A DNA stretch of 52,650 bases from Flavobacteriales bacterium (GTDB lineage: Bacteria > Bacteroidota > Bacteroidia > Flavobacteriales_F > PHOS-HE28). Below, one piece after another: positions 42,072 through 52,650 of the stretch (position 1 is its first letter; each line of letters starts with the position of its first letter). The notes below the pieces were generated by a model. That model did not search any database. It saw only the letters and a program-made list of their open reading frames with translations, and had not been told where the DNA came from. The position numbers and the translations under genes were made by a program. Location of the stretch: positions 1-52,650 of the forward strand of contig JAIOIH010000050.1 of NCBI GenBank assembly GCA_019912395.1. Reading direction: 5' to 3'.

Positions 42072-42102
42072 GCTACTGCGATACTTGCTTGGACCGCAAG
42101 CA

Positions 42103-42549
42103 CTACTTCCGCATGCTGTTCATCACCGTGAAGATCTCGTCGCTGTGGTGAGGGTCCGAATAGCTGCCCAACTTCTTGAAGAAGGCCTTGCGCGCGGTCT
42201 CATCCGGCCAAGCTGCCTTTGCGAGTTCCTCGAACTCCTCGTTGAACTTGCCGAGGTCCTCCCACTTCTCGAACTCCATGGTGGTAACATACGAGGCACC
42301 GAGGCTGCCCCAGGCGTGTATGTACATGGAGTAGTGCTTCACCAAGGTGCTCTTTGCGATCACCTTGTCGTAGTACTCCTGGAACGTCTTCTGCACCTCC
42401 GCTCTCGTTGTGCCTTCGGGCATTACGAATTGGCTCGTGGTCTGTGCGATATAGCTGACCTCAGCCTGCTCTTGCGCAACAGCGCTGTTGCTTGTGGCGC
42501 AAGCAGCAGCAAGCACGGTTGAAAGGGCGAAGATCTTCAGCTTCTTCAT
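42103..42549 (-). CDS. Small secreted protein of unknown function
   Basis: A 148-residue protein starting MKKLKIFALSTVLAAACATS, with a signal peptide probably cut after SAVAQ. The mature part is alpha/beta and rich in aromatic and acidic residues (YYDKVIAKSTLVKHYSMYIHAWGS, VTTMEFEKWEDLGKFNEEFEELAKAAW). It may be a dimeric alpha/beta-barrel of the NIPSNAP/DUF1330 kind; this is inference. The longer frame upstream of 42549 is excluded because it lacks a start context and family similarity. It is followed by a clear terminator. Confidence 0.78.
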   Translation of the reverse strand: MKKLKIFALSTVLAAACATSNSAVAQEQAEVSYIAQTTSQFVMPEGTTRAEVQKTFQEYYDKVIAKSTLVKHYSMYIHAWGSLGASYVTTMEFEKWEDLGKFNEEFEELAKAAWPDETARKAFFKKLGSYSDPHHSDEIFTVMNSMRK

Positions 42550-42902
42550 GGTGTTGGGTTTTGGTGGTTGATCATTTTTATCCTGCGGTAAAGGTCCACT
42601 TGCCGATCGGCGTGGGAACTGGTGGAAATACCAGTTTATGGGATCAGGGGCCACTGCCATTTCCGATGGTCCGAAAGAAGGGGACAGTTGGCTACCTTCC
42701 TTGACCACCTCGCGCTGCAGGTCGCTCCAAGGCTTGAACACCGGGCGTGCGATAACACCTTGCCCGGCTTGCTGGGGATGGACACGAATGAACACCGGCA
42801 AAGAACTTCCCCCATCCGTGAGGAACCGTGTGGATCCGTGGTTTCAAACTTGGGCCAACCACACCGCAATGCGTGGCCGGTAGCCCCGATCAACCTGACG
42901 GA
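42550..42902. other. Intergenic region without recognised genes
   Basis: About 350 bp upstream of the 148-aa gene and after the hybrid kinase stop. I see no gene, RNA or clear promoter box. A CACGAATGAACACCGG / GTGTGGATCCGTGG stretch resembles the dispersed repeats but is too degenerate to class. Confidence 0.4.
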
Positions 42903-46627
<3,725 letters not shown>

Positions 46628-46631
<4 letters not shown>

Positions 46632-47278
46632 AACGGGATGTAATGTCCATGGGCCATCGCGTACACCACCAGCCCGGCGGTATTGCGAGCGCCTGTCTTC
46701 AGCAACAGATTATTCCGGTGGAATTCAACGGTGCGCGGGCTCACGAAGATCATTGCCGCGATCTCCGCGGTGGTGCGTTCCTGGCAGATGCCGCGAAGCA
46801 CTTCCAGTTCACGCTCGCTGAGCGGGTCGATGTCCGCGAAAGTGGGCTTCACCTTCTTGCCTCTGACAAGGCCGTGGAGCATGGCGTTGCTCACCGCGTC
46901 GCTGAAGTAGTAGCCCGTTTGCGCCACGGAGCGGATGGCCGTATCGATCTCGTCCGGCTCCGCGTTCTTCGGTATGAAGCCATTGGCGCCCAGCTCCATC
47001 AGGTGCTTGATCACGTTCTCGCCTTCATGCGAGCTCAACACGATCACCTTCACTTCAGGTTGCCCCTCCTTCAACCGGTGCATGGTCTCCACACCGTCCA
47101 TTACGGGCATTTCCAGGTCCAACAGCACGATGTCCACTTCGGCTGTCTTCAGCCCTACGAGCAGTTCTTCGCCATTGGCACACTCCAATACAATGCGCGC
47201 ACCCGCCATGTCACTCAGTAACATCACCAGTCCCTTGCGGAACAGAAGTTGATCATCAGCGAGCGCGAGTTTGATCAT
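46628..47278 (-). CDS. NarL/LuxR-family response regulator
   Basis: A 216-residue DNA-binding regulator. The receiver domain has Asp8/Asp9 (LADDQ), phosphoacceptor Asp54 (VLLDLEMPVMDG) and the FIPK lysine. The C-terminal helix-turn-helix is LSERELEVLRGICQERTTAEIAAMIFVSPRTVEFHRNNLLLKTG. Its stop overlaps the hybrid kinase start (ATGA), so the pair is translationally coupled. It is the most likely output of that kinase. The start at 47278 (MIKLALADDQ) is the first that fits the fold. Confidence 0.95.
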
Positions 47279-47339
47279 CGTGTAAAGGTCGTAAGGGCCG
47301 GGGCGGTCGCCTCCTCGTATTTCCACCGGTTCTTTTGGT

Positions 47340-47687
47340 TCAACCGCCAAGGACATCGGCTTTCAGTTCGGCCGTTATCCGGCGACCGAGCTCCAACAGT
47401 TCCCCCACAGCTACAGTACACGCGCTCGCACCTGCCCTACCTGCGCAGTTGCCGATCAGCCCGAGGAGTTCCAGCATGCGCGCCGAACCGAGATAGTGCG
47501 CTTGGGGCCGCAGTTCATGCGCCGCAGCCCTAAGTCCGTCCGTGTCTCCCTTGGCCAAGCACGCTTCCACTCGCTGGAAAAGACCGGGTGCCTCTTCGAG
47601 GTAGAGCTGCACCCATTGCACCACCTGTGCGCGGTTTCCCTTGAACAGACGGTCGAGGGTGGAGAGGTCGGTGTGGCGTTGTGGCAT
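47340..47687 (-). CDS. HPt phosphotransfer protein
   Basis: A 115-residue four-helix histidine phosphotransfer protein. AAAHELRPQAHYLGSARM carries the phosphoacceptor His57 in the HxLxxxAxxxG context. It lies 61 bp upstream of the LuxR-type regulator and supplies the missing step between the receiver of the hybrid kinase and that regulator. A TAGTTTTC element lies about 8 bp before the ATG. It is probably the first gene of the three-gene phosphorelay operon. Confidence 0.87.
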   Translation of the reverse strand: MPQRHTDLSTLDRLFKGNRAQVVQWVQLYLEEAPGLFQRVEACLAKGDTDGLRAAAHELRPQAHYLGSARMLELLGLIGNCAGRAGASACTVAVGELLELGRRITAELKADVLGG

Positions 47688-47720
47688 TGGGATGGAAAAC
47701 TACGAACGCCATCCTTTTTT

Positions 47721-47827
47721 TACCGCAACGGCGCAACGAACGCAACGGACCCGCCACGTAGTCCGTGGAACCGTATTTCGCCTTTGTGGTCAAAAGATAG
47801 CGTGGCGAAACCTTGGCGTTCGTTGCG
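47721..47827. repeat. CCGCAACGG-type inverted repeat
   Basis: ACCGCAACGGCGCAACGAAC at 47722 contains CGCAACGAACGC (47732-47743), whose exact reverse complement GCGTTCGTTGCG lies at 47816-47827. The arms resemble the inner arms of the nested structure at 17244-17542. It fills the gap between the HPt and flavoprotein genes. Confidence 0.65.
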
Positions 47828-47836
47828 TCGTCGAGG

Positions 47837-49045
47837 TCAACTACCAAGCTTCCCCGCCAAAAAGCCCGTGGTCCATGCCGCCTGGAAGTTGAAGCCGCCG
47901 GTGATGCCATCGATGTCCAGCACCTCGCCTGCGAAATGGAGGCCCGGCACTTTTCGGCTTTGCAGCGTATGCGGATCCACTTCTTCCAAGGCAACACCGC
48001 CCGCCGTTACGAATTCCTCCTTGAAGGTGGTCTTTCCGGCCACGGCATAGCGGTCGTTCGTCAAGAGGTCCACCAAGCGGTTGCGGTCCTTCTTGCCGAC
48101 GTCGCCCCAGGTCCTTTCCAACGGAATGGGTGCTTTGGCCAGCAGGAATTCCCAGAGGCGGCGGGGGATGGCGAACGGATTCGCGTTCTGCGCTTGCTTG
48201 CGTTGCAGGTCCTCATCAGCCATGGCTGCGCGTACTTCCTCTTCCCCTATTCCACCGAGCCAATGCAGTTGTAGCGTGAAGCGATAGCCCATGGCTTGCA
48301 CCTCGCGCGCGCCCCATGCGCTGAGCTTCAACACCGCAGGGCCGCTCATGCCCCAATGGGTGATCAACAGAGGGCCGATGCTCTCCAGCTTGGTTCCGAT
48401 GATGCGCGCCCGCACCGGATCGGCCACCACGCCCATGAGCGAGCGGACCTCCTCCCCGGGCATGTTGAGGGTGAAGAGCGAGGGGGCCGGTGGAATGATG
48501 GTATGACCAAGCGCCTTGAGCCATGTATAGCCCTCCGGTTTGGGATGCCCGCCGGTGGTGATGATCACGCGGTCGCCTTCGAGCGTTCCGCCGCTTTCCA
48601 TGTTCAGTGTGAAGCCGCCTCCGGGCCTTAACGCGATGGCCTTAACACCGGATTGCCGCATGATGCGCACGCCGCTGCGATCCACTTCATCCATCAGGCA
48701 TCGGATGATCGTTCCGGAATCATCGGAAACGGGGAACATGCGTCCGTCGGCCTCGGTCTTTAATTCCACGCCGCGTTGTGCGAACCAAGCCAGGGTGTCC
48801 TTCACGCTGAAAAGCTCGAACGACTTCCGCAGAAAACGCTCACCACGCGGATAGTTGGCCGCCAGCTTGCGGGCATTGAGTTGATCGTGCGTGACGTTGC
48901 ATCGGCCACCACCGCTGATGCGCACCTTGGCCAGTAGCTTGTCGCTCTTCTCCAGTAGGAGCACCTCAGCATCGGAGTGATGTTGCTTCACGCTCAATGC
49001 GGCGAAAAAGCCCGCAGCACCTCCGCCGATGATGATCACGCGCAT
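47837..49045 (-). CDS. HI0933-type NAD(P)/FAD-dependent oxidoreductase
   Basis: A 402-residue flavoprotein. MRVIIIGGGAAGFFAALSV is the N-terminal FAD Rossmann motif, KVRISGGGRCNVTH the family signature, VIITTGGHPKPEG the second GG, and VTAGGVALEEVD ... GLHFAGEVLDIDGITGGFNFQAAWTTG the C-terminal FAD-binding part. HI0933/YhiN proteins have no agreed substrate. The start at 49045 drops 27 upstream codons that fall in a CACAGAG-type repeat. It is in the same direction as the phosphorelay genes. Confidence 0.93.
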   Translation of the reverse strand: MRVIIIGGGAAGFFAALSVKQHHSDAEVLLLEKSDKLLAKVRISGGGRCNVTHDQLNARKLAANYPRGERFLRKSFELFSVKDTLAWFAQRGVELKTEADGRMFPVSDDSGTIIRCLMDEVDRSGVRIMRQSGVKAIALRPGGGFTLNMESGGTLEGDRVIITTGGHPKPEGYTWLKALGHTIIPPAPSLFTLNMPGEEVRSLMGVVADPVRARIIGTKLESIGPLLITHWGMSGPAVLKLSAWGAREVQAMGYRFTLQLHWLGGIGEEEVRAAMADEDLQRKQAQNANPFAIPRRLWEFLLAKAPIPLERTWGDVGKKDRNRLVDLLTNDRYAVAGKTTFKEEFVTAGGVALEEVDPHTLQSRKVPGLHFAGEVLDIDGITGGFNFQAAWTTGFLAGKLGS

Positions 49046-49070
49046 GGGGCAAAGATGGTGTGGGGATTTC

Positions 49071-49119
49071 ACCACAGAGACACCCCGTCTTTCGGCGGGG
49101 CAGGCTCCGACACGGAGGA
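49071..49119. repeat. CACAGAG/CACGGAG repeat interrupted by a hairpin
   Basis: ACCACAGAGACACC is followed by CCGTCTTTCGGCGGGG (a small hairpin) and CAGGCTCCG, then ACACGGAGG. The outer parts belong to the same family as 6806-6850, and the middle looks like a second repeat placed inside it. Confidence 0.55.
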
Positions 49120-49146
49120 ATGCCATGTTGGCGCTTGCTCGGATAG

Positions 49147-51105
49147 CTATGCACCTCGGCTCACGAAATACATCTCCATTTCCCCTTTCCCTTTCGCTTG
49201 GATCCTTCCACGGGAAGTGAATATGAACCCCGGCAAATCCTTCACCAGTGCGTATGTCGCCTCGCTGATGTTCACTTGGCCGACTTCTCCTGATGATTCC
49301 ATGCGGCTCGCGGTGTTCACTGTGTCGCCCCAGATGTCGTACTGGAATTTCTTCACGCCCACGATGCCCGCTACCACGGGACCGGTGTGAACGCCGATGC
49401 GGATCTCGAAGTACGGCTGGCCCGCCGCCATTTTCCCCGCCTTTCCTTCTGCGATGAAGTCGCGGATCTCGAGCGCGGCCTTCACCACATCCACCGCGTG
49501 CGTGTTGTTCGGTGTGGGCAAGCCACCGGCCGCCATATAGGAATCACCGATGGTCTTGATCTTCTCGATGTTGTGCTTCTCCATGATGTGGTCGAAGGCG
49601 CTGAAGCATTCGTGGATGTCCGCCACCAGTTCCTTGGCCGTGAGCTTTTCGCTCATCGCGGTGAAGCCCTTGAAGTCGGTGAAGAGCACGGTAACCTGAT
49701 CGATCTGTTTCGCATCCGCCTCGCCCTTCGTTTTCAGTTCTTCCGCTACCTGCTCCGGGAGAATATTGAGCAATAGTTCGTCGCTCTGATGCAGGGCCTT
49801 CTGGATGCGACCGCGTTGGCGGAAGATGATGACCCCGAAGATCAGCAATCCCAATCCCGAAAACAAGAAGATGTTCCTTCGCGTGCGTTCGCGTTGGATG
49901 TCCGCGTCCGCGGTCCGTCGTTCCAGTTCCCGTTCTTGGGCAGTGGTCAGGCTGTCCGCGAACTGCTGCTTGGCGAAATCCGCAGCGAGCAGGGCACCGG
50001 AAAGGTTTGCAGCAGAACTGTTGCTCCGTGTCGAATCCACCAATGCGTAGTACTGCTTCCAAGTGAGCAAGGCGTTGCGTTCATCGCCAAGGCCTTCATA
50101 AGCCAGGGCAAGGGGCTCAAGGTTGTCCATGGACTCTTTGATCGATCGCCCCTCCAGCGTTACGGCGAGTCCCTCCTTCGCGTATAACAGCGCCTTCTTG
50201 TACCGATGCGCGCAGAGGTGCGCTTTTGCCAACTGGGATAGCGTGTAACTGATCCAGGGGCGGTTCGGCGATGGCGCGTTGCGAAAGCGAAGGAGCTGCC
50301 GCTCCAATCGCACCAGCGCGCTGTCACATTGTCCAGCGTCGAGGAGGTTGTTGGCCTCCCATCCGTCCAGCTTCCCTTGGCCATGGGAGACCTTTCCGCT
50401 TGCCACCAGCGCTCTGGCCCGTTCGAGGCAGGTTTCAGCTGAAAGGGCCGACGGTTCCGTATCGGCATAATATGCAAGGCGCTGAAGAATATCGAACTCC
50501 CAATCCGCGTCACGACCCGCATCAAGCTCCAGGCATTGCCGGTAGACCTGTTGACTGAGCAAGCGTTCGCCCATCTGGGAATAGGAGTATGCGATGTCCC
50601 AAAGGGCTTGGAAGATGTTGGCCGTATCCCCGAGTGTTTCGTAACCCTTGAGCGTCTTGATCTGGTAGTTGGCGGCGGCGTTGAACTGACCGAGCCGAAC
50701 GAAGAGCTTACCGATCAACCGGTACGTGTGTGACTCGTAGCGGCGTTCGTTGATGCGGTGGAATCCTTCCGCAGCCTGACGCAGCACTGCGAATGCCTCG
50801 GCGTACCGTCCATGGTCGCCATGGTCCGAGCCTTCCGTGTAGCGAGCGAAGCCCGATTGCATGACGTAGGCACGCGACAGGGTATCGGTGGATCGGACCG
50901 GCATGATCCGCGACACGGCCTCAACGGCTGTAAGGCTGGTGTCGATCAGGAAGAGTTCACCCAGAGCTGTGCAGCGATCACCAACCGTACGGGTCGTGTC
51001 ATCCCAGACCCGCCAAAGCGAGTCCGCGTTCATAGCCTGGCCGGAACAGGGAATCCCCGAGACCACCAAGAGTGGCGCGAGCATGTAGCGGAAGACCTTG
51101 TTCAT
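49147..51105 (-). CDS. TPR-containing class III adenylate cyclase
   Basis: A 652-residue membrane protein: signal peptide (MNKVFRYMLAPLLVVSGIPCSGQ), periplasmic TPR-like helices (about 70-380), one helix (NIFLFSGLGLLIFGVIIF) and a cytoplasmic class III cyclase domain. VLFTDFKGFTAMSE gives the first metal Asp, EKIKTIGDSYMAAGG the second with the adenine-specifying Lys, and YDIWGDTVNTASRMESSG the Asp, Asn and Arg needed for ATP. All catalytic residues are present, so it should make cAMP. Its ATG overlaps the stop of a truncated cyclase remnant (ATGA). Confidence 0.93.
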   Translation of the reverse strand: MNKVFRYMLAPLLVVSGIPCSGQAMNADSLWRVWDDTTRTVGDRCTALGELFLIDTSLTAVEAVSRIMPVRSTDTLSRAYVMQSGFARYTEGSDHGDHGRYAEAFAVLRQAAEGFHRINERRYESHTYRLIGKLFVRLGQFNAAANYQIKTLKGYETLGDTANIFQALWDIAYSYSQMGERLLSQQVYRQCLELDAGRDADWEFDILQRLAYYADTEPSALSAETCLERARALVASGKVSHGQGKLDGWEANNLLDAGQCDSALVRLERQLLRFRNAPSPNRPWISYTLSQLAKAHLCAHRYKKALLYAKEGLAVTLEGRSIKESMDNLEPLALAYEGLGDERNALLTWKQYYALVDSTRSNSSAANLSGALLAADFAKQQFADSLTTAQERELERRTADADIQRERTRRNIFLFSGLGLLIFGVIIFRQRGRIQKALHQSDELLLNILPEQVAEELKTKGEADAKQIDQVTVLFTDFKGFTAMSEKLTAKELVADIHECFSAFDHIMEKHNIEKIKTIGDSYMAAGGLPTPNNTHAVDVVKAALEIRDFIAEGKAGKMAAGQPYFEIRIGVHTGPVVAGIVGVKKFQYDIWGDTVNTASRMESSGEVGQVNISEATYALVKDLPGFIFTSRGRIQAKGKGEMEMYFVSRGA

Positions 51106-51203
51106 TCGTCCGCGACAAAGTACATCTCCATTTCCCCCTTGCCCTTCGCTTGGATCTTGCCGCACGACGTGAATGTGGGCGCTGGTGCATGAATGTCGGA
51201 CAT
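51102..51203 (-). pseudogene. C-terminal remnant of a second adenylate cyclase
   Basis: A 33-codon frame ends TSCGKIQAKGKGEMEMYFVADE, almost the same as the last residues of the intact cyclase (TSRGRIQAKGKGEMEMYFVSRGA). The DNA is also alike (compare 51118-51160 with 49164-49206). Only the tail is left and the rest is absent upstream. Its TGA overlaps the start of the intact gene (ATGA), so a full cyclase once preceded it in the same operon. Confidence 0.8.
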
Positions 51204-51274
51204 AGTAAAAAGCCGTAACACGATCCATTCGAGAAGGGACCTGCTTCACCGGGATCCGCAACAGGCAATTTCAG

Positions 51275-52650
51275 CTAAAGTCCCCCGGTCGGAATGGAAG
51301 TGTAGATCCGGGCATGACCATTATCGAATACGGGCTTGTAGCGTTCCTTCAAAAGGCTGGGCCACGGATGCTTTCCAACGTTTTGCTCTATACCATCGCC
51401 AATGAACAACACTTGATCCACCTCCGGAGGTATTCCACGGCGCCAGTGACGCTGTACCCAATACGGGTCTCGTGCAAAACGACACCAACGCTCCTGGCCC
51501 GTCCATGCGTTCGGTTCAACAAAATTGAGCTGTTCATAGGGAGCGATCAGGATCCCGTTATGGCGAATGGCAACGTACGACACCACATGTTGCAGCAACC
51601 GGTCTGTTCGGGCCGGAACGGACAGCACCAGACTACCTGGGGCAAGGGCATCGCATGCTTCCATGGTGGCATTGTATGCTCCTTCGAAATGCGACAAGTA
51701 TGCTTCGGCCTGAACAAGTCTTACCACGTGCAATGGAAGCGCGCACAATGCCGCTCCACCGATAATGGATGCGACCCGACCGCGAGAGGCATCAGCAATG
51801 GCGACGACCCAAAGCACAAGCACTACAAGCACCAACCATTGCCCACGATCCGAAATTATCAGGCTGCGACCGTATGGCGTATTCCCCAAGAACGCAATTG
51901 CAAAAAAGGCAAAAAAGAGGACGGCAAGCATATCGTGCCAAAGCAATTTCCGCCCGAAGCGCCATCGACCGATAATACCGGCCACGATCGCGATCAAGAA
52001 AAGTATCCCGACCCACTGGACCAGCCACAACTCATCCGCGTGGTCCACCAGGAACAAGGGCCGCAACAAGAAGTCGCTGGTGAATGACGGTAGTTCCGCA
52101 GGGATCAGCAGCGGGAGAATTTGCATTCTCCGACCGAGAGCGAACGCACACGCAAGAAGCAGTACGATCCATATCACGATCCGTCCGTTACTGATCCCGC
52201 GGTCGCCCGGAGCAGCAGCGGTCCTGCCCAAGTACAATTCATGCAAGACTGCCGTAAAAAAGAACAAGCCCAGGAGGAACGGTGCGCCACGATGCGTGAA
52301 CACGGTGATGACAGCGCCGATCAGCAGGCCCGCCCAGCGTGCGCGTGGCGAACCGGCATGCCATTTCCACCAGGCCACCGATCCCAAGGCGATAGCGGTG
52401 CCGATCAGAAAGTGGAACATGCCCATGATCAAAAGTGTGTTGAACGTAATAGGAGCGAGCCACAAGATCGATGGCCCGATCCTGGTCCCGTAGGCCCGGA
52501 GAAAGGCGAACACGGAGAGCACGACAGCCCAGCTCGCCAGCACCACCATGAGCACATGTGCTTGTTCGGGTGCTGCGAAAGCCAACAACACCGTAAGGAT
52601 CCAGTCGCCGAGCAATGCATGCTGAGCACCGCTATCGTAAACGAACCCGT
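51275..52650 (-). CDS. Polytopic membrane protein, N-terminus beyond the window
   Basis: At least 458 residues are visible, with about ten hydrophobic helices, then a soluble C-terminal part (ALAPGSLVLSVPARTDRLLQHV ... VDQVLFIGDGIEQNV). The frame is open through the right edge (codons read GFVYDSGAQHALLGDW), and the first possible start, a TTG at 52615, falls inside what looks like a periplasmic loop, so the gene is truncated. The plan suits a GT-C-type or PMT-like glycosyltransferase, but I see no defining motif. Confidence 0.7.
   Translation of the reverse strand, partial: GFVYDSGAQHALLGDWILTVLLAFAAPEQAHVLMVVLASWAVVLSVFAFLRAYGTRIGPSILWLAPITFNTLLIMGMFHFLIGTAIALGSVAWWKWHAGSPRARWAGLLIGAVITVFTHRGAPFLLGLFFFTAVLHELYLGRTAAAPGDRGISNGRIVIWIVLLLACAFALGRRMQILPLLIPAELPSFTSDFLLRPLFLVDHADELWLVQWVGILFLIAIVAGIIGRWRFGRKLLWHDMLAVLFFAFFAIAFLGNTPYGRSLIISDRGQWLVLVVLVLWVVAIADASRGRVASIIGGAALCALPLHVVRLVQAEAYLSHFEGAYNATMEACDALAPGSLVLSVPARTDRLLQHVVSYVAIRHNGILIAPYEQLNFVEPNAWTGQERWCRFARDPYWVQRHWRRGIPPEVDQVLFIGDGIEQNVGKHPWPSLLKERYKPVFDNGHARIYTSIPTGGL

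Noticed and set aside
49147-51105. Guanylate cyclase
   Set aside because: The base-specifying positions (Lys in EKIKTIGD and Asp in WGDTVN) fit adenine, so adenylate cyclase is preferred.

Overview
The window is about 60% GC and reads as a chromosomal segment of a high-GC member of the Bacteroidota, most likely Flavobacteriales-like. The grounds are a type IX secretion (T9SS) sorting domain on a delta-60 repeat protein, DUF6089-like outer-membrane barrels, a propeller-type hybrid sensor kinase, ATP-dependent PEP carboxykinase, and starts without Shine-Dalgarno sequences. Several starts lie just downstream of TAnnTTTG -7 boxes. One promoter, before tRNA-Gly, has the complete TTG-N19-TATATTTG form. 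The assignment rests on these features, not on a database search.

Layout. 0-5 kb: a transposase N-terminus cut by the window edge, an amino-acid permease, a T9SS-exported delta-60 protein and an unknown secreted protein. 4.8-8.7 kb: GT39 and GT2 glycosyltransferases and an EamA exporter. 8.7-11.7 kb: a metal-binding-type lipoprotein facing a minus-strand group ruvX, def, TPR lipoprotein, thioredoxin-like protein, the last three joined by ATGA overlaps. 11.9-15.1 kb: dapD, a CNNM/CorC protein and a GT9 glycosyltransferase. 15.2-20.6 kb: a yeast-FCY1-like cytosine deaminase, a CCA-adding enzyme, a pRiA4b ORF-3-like gene overlapping miaA, and a polytopic membrane protein. 20.8-23.2 kb: TPR, DUF218-like, DinB and Mpo1-like genes. 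23.2-28.7 kb: a binding-protein lipoprotein behind a catalytically degenerate S41 homologue, pckA, DUF423 and an outer-membrane barrel. 28.9-30.8 kb: a small lipoprotein and a Fic protein with an altered motif. 30.8-38.4 kb: gluQRS behind tRNA-Leu(UAA), tRNA-Gly(GCC), a YfhO-like protein overlapping mutS, and a divergent SpoU methyltransferase. 38.5-41.6 kb: a tandem pair of DUF6089-like barrels and a DUF547 protein. 42-51 kb: a signalling block with an HPt protein, NarL/LuxR regulator and hybrid kinase forming a complete phosphorelay, a flavoprotein, and a TPR-adenylate cyclase with a remnant of a second cyclase just upstream. The last gene, a membrane protein, runs off the right edge.

Much of the content is housekeeping (translation, tRNA modification, mismatch repair, lysine/DAP synthesis, gluconeogenesis) mixed with envelope functions. 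The most unusual feature is the dispersed palindromic and short-repeat DNA. It fills many intergenic gaps, forms a ~300-bp nested inverted-repeat structure between cca and the pRiA4b-like gene, and appears to have inserted in frame into three apparently intact genes (GT39, GT9 and dapD). The last resembles the behaviour of Rickettsia palindromic elements. Other points worth following are the Fic protein whose motif histidine is Glu, with symmetric repeats over its promoter; the S41-like protein lacking the catalytic Ser and His; and the truncated cyclase duplicate.
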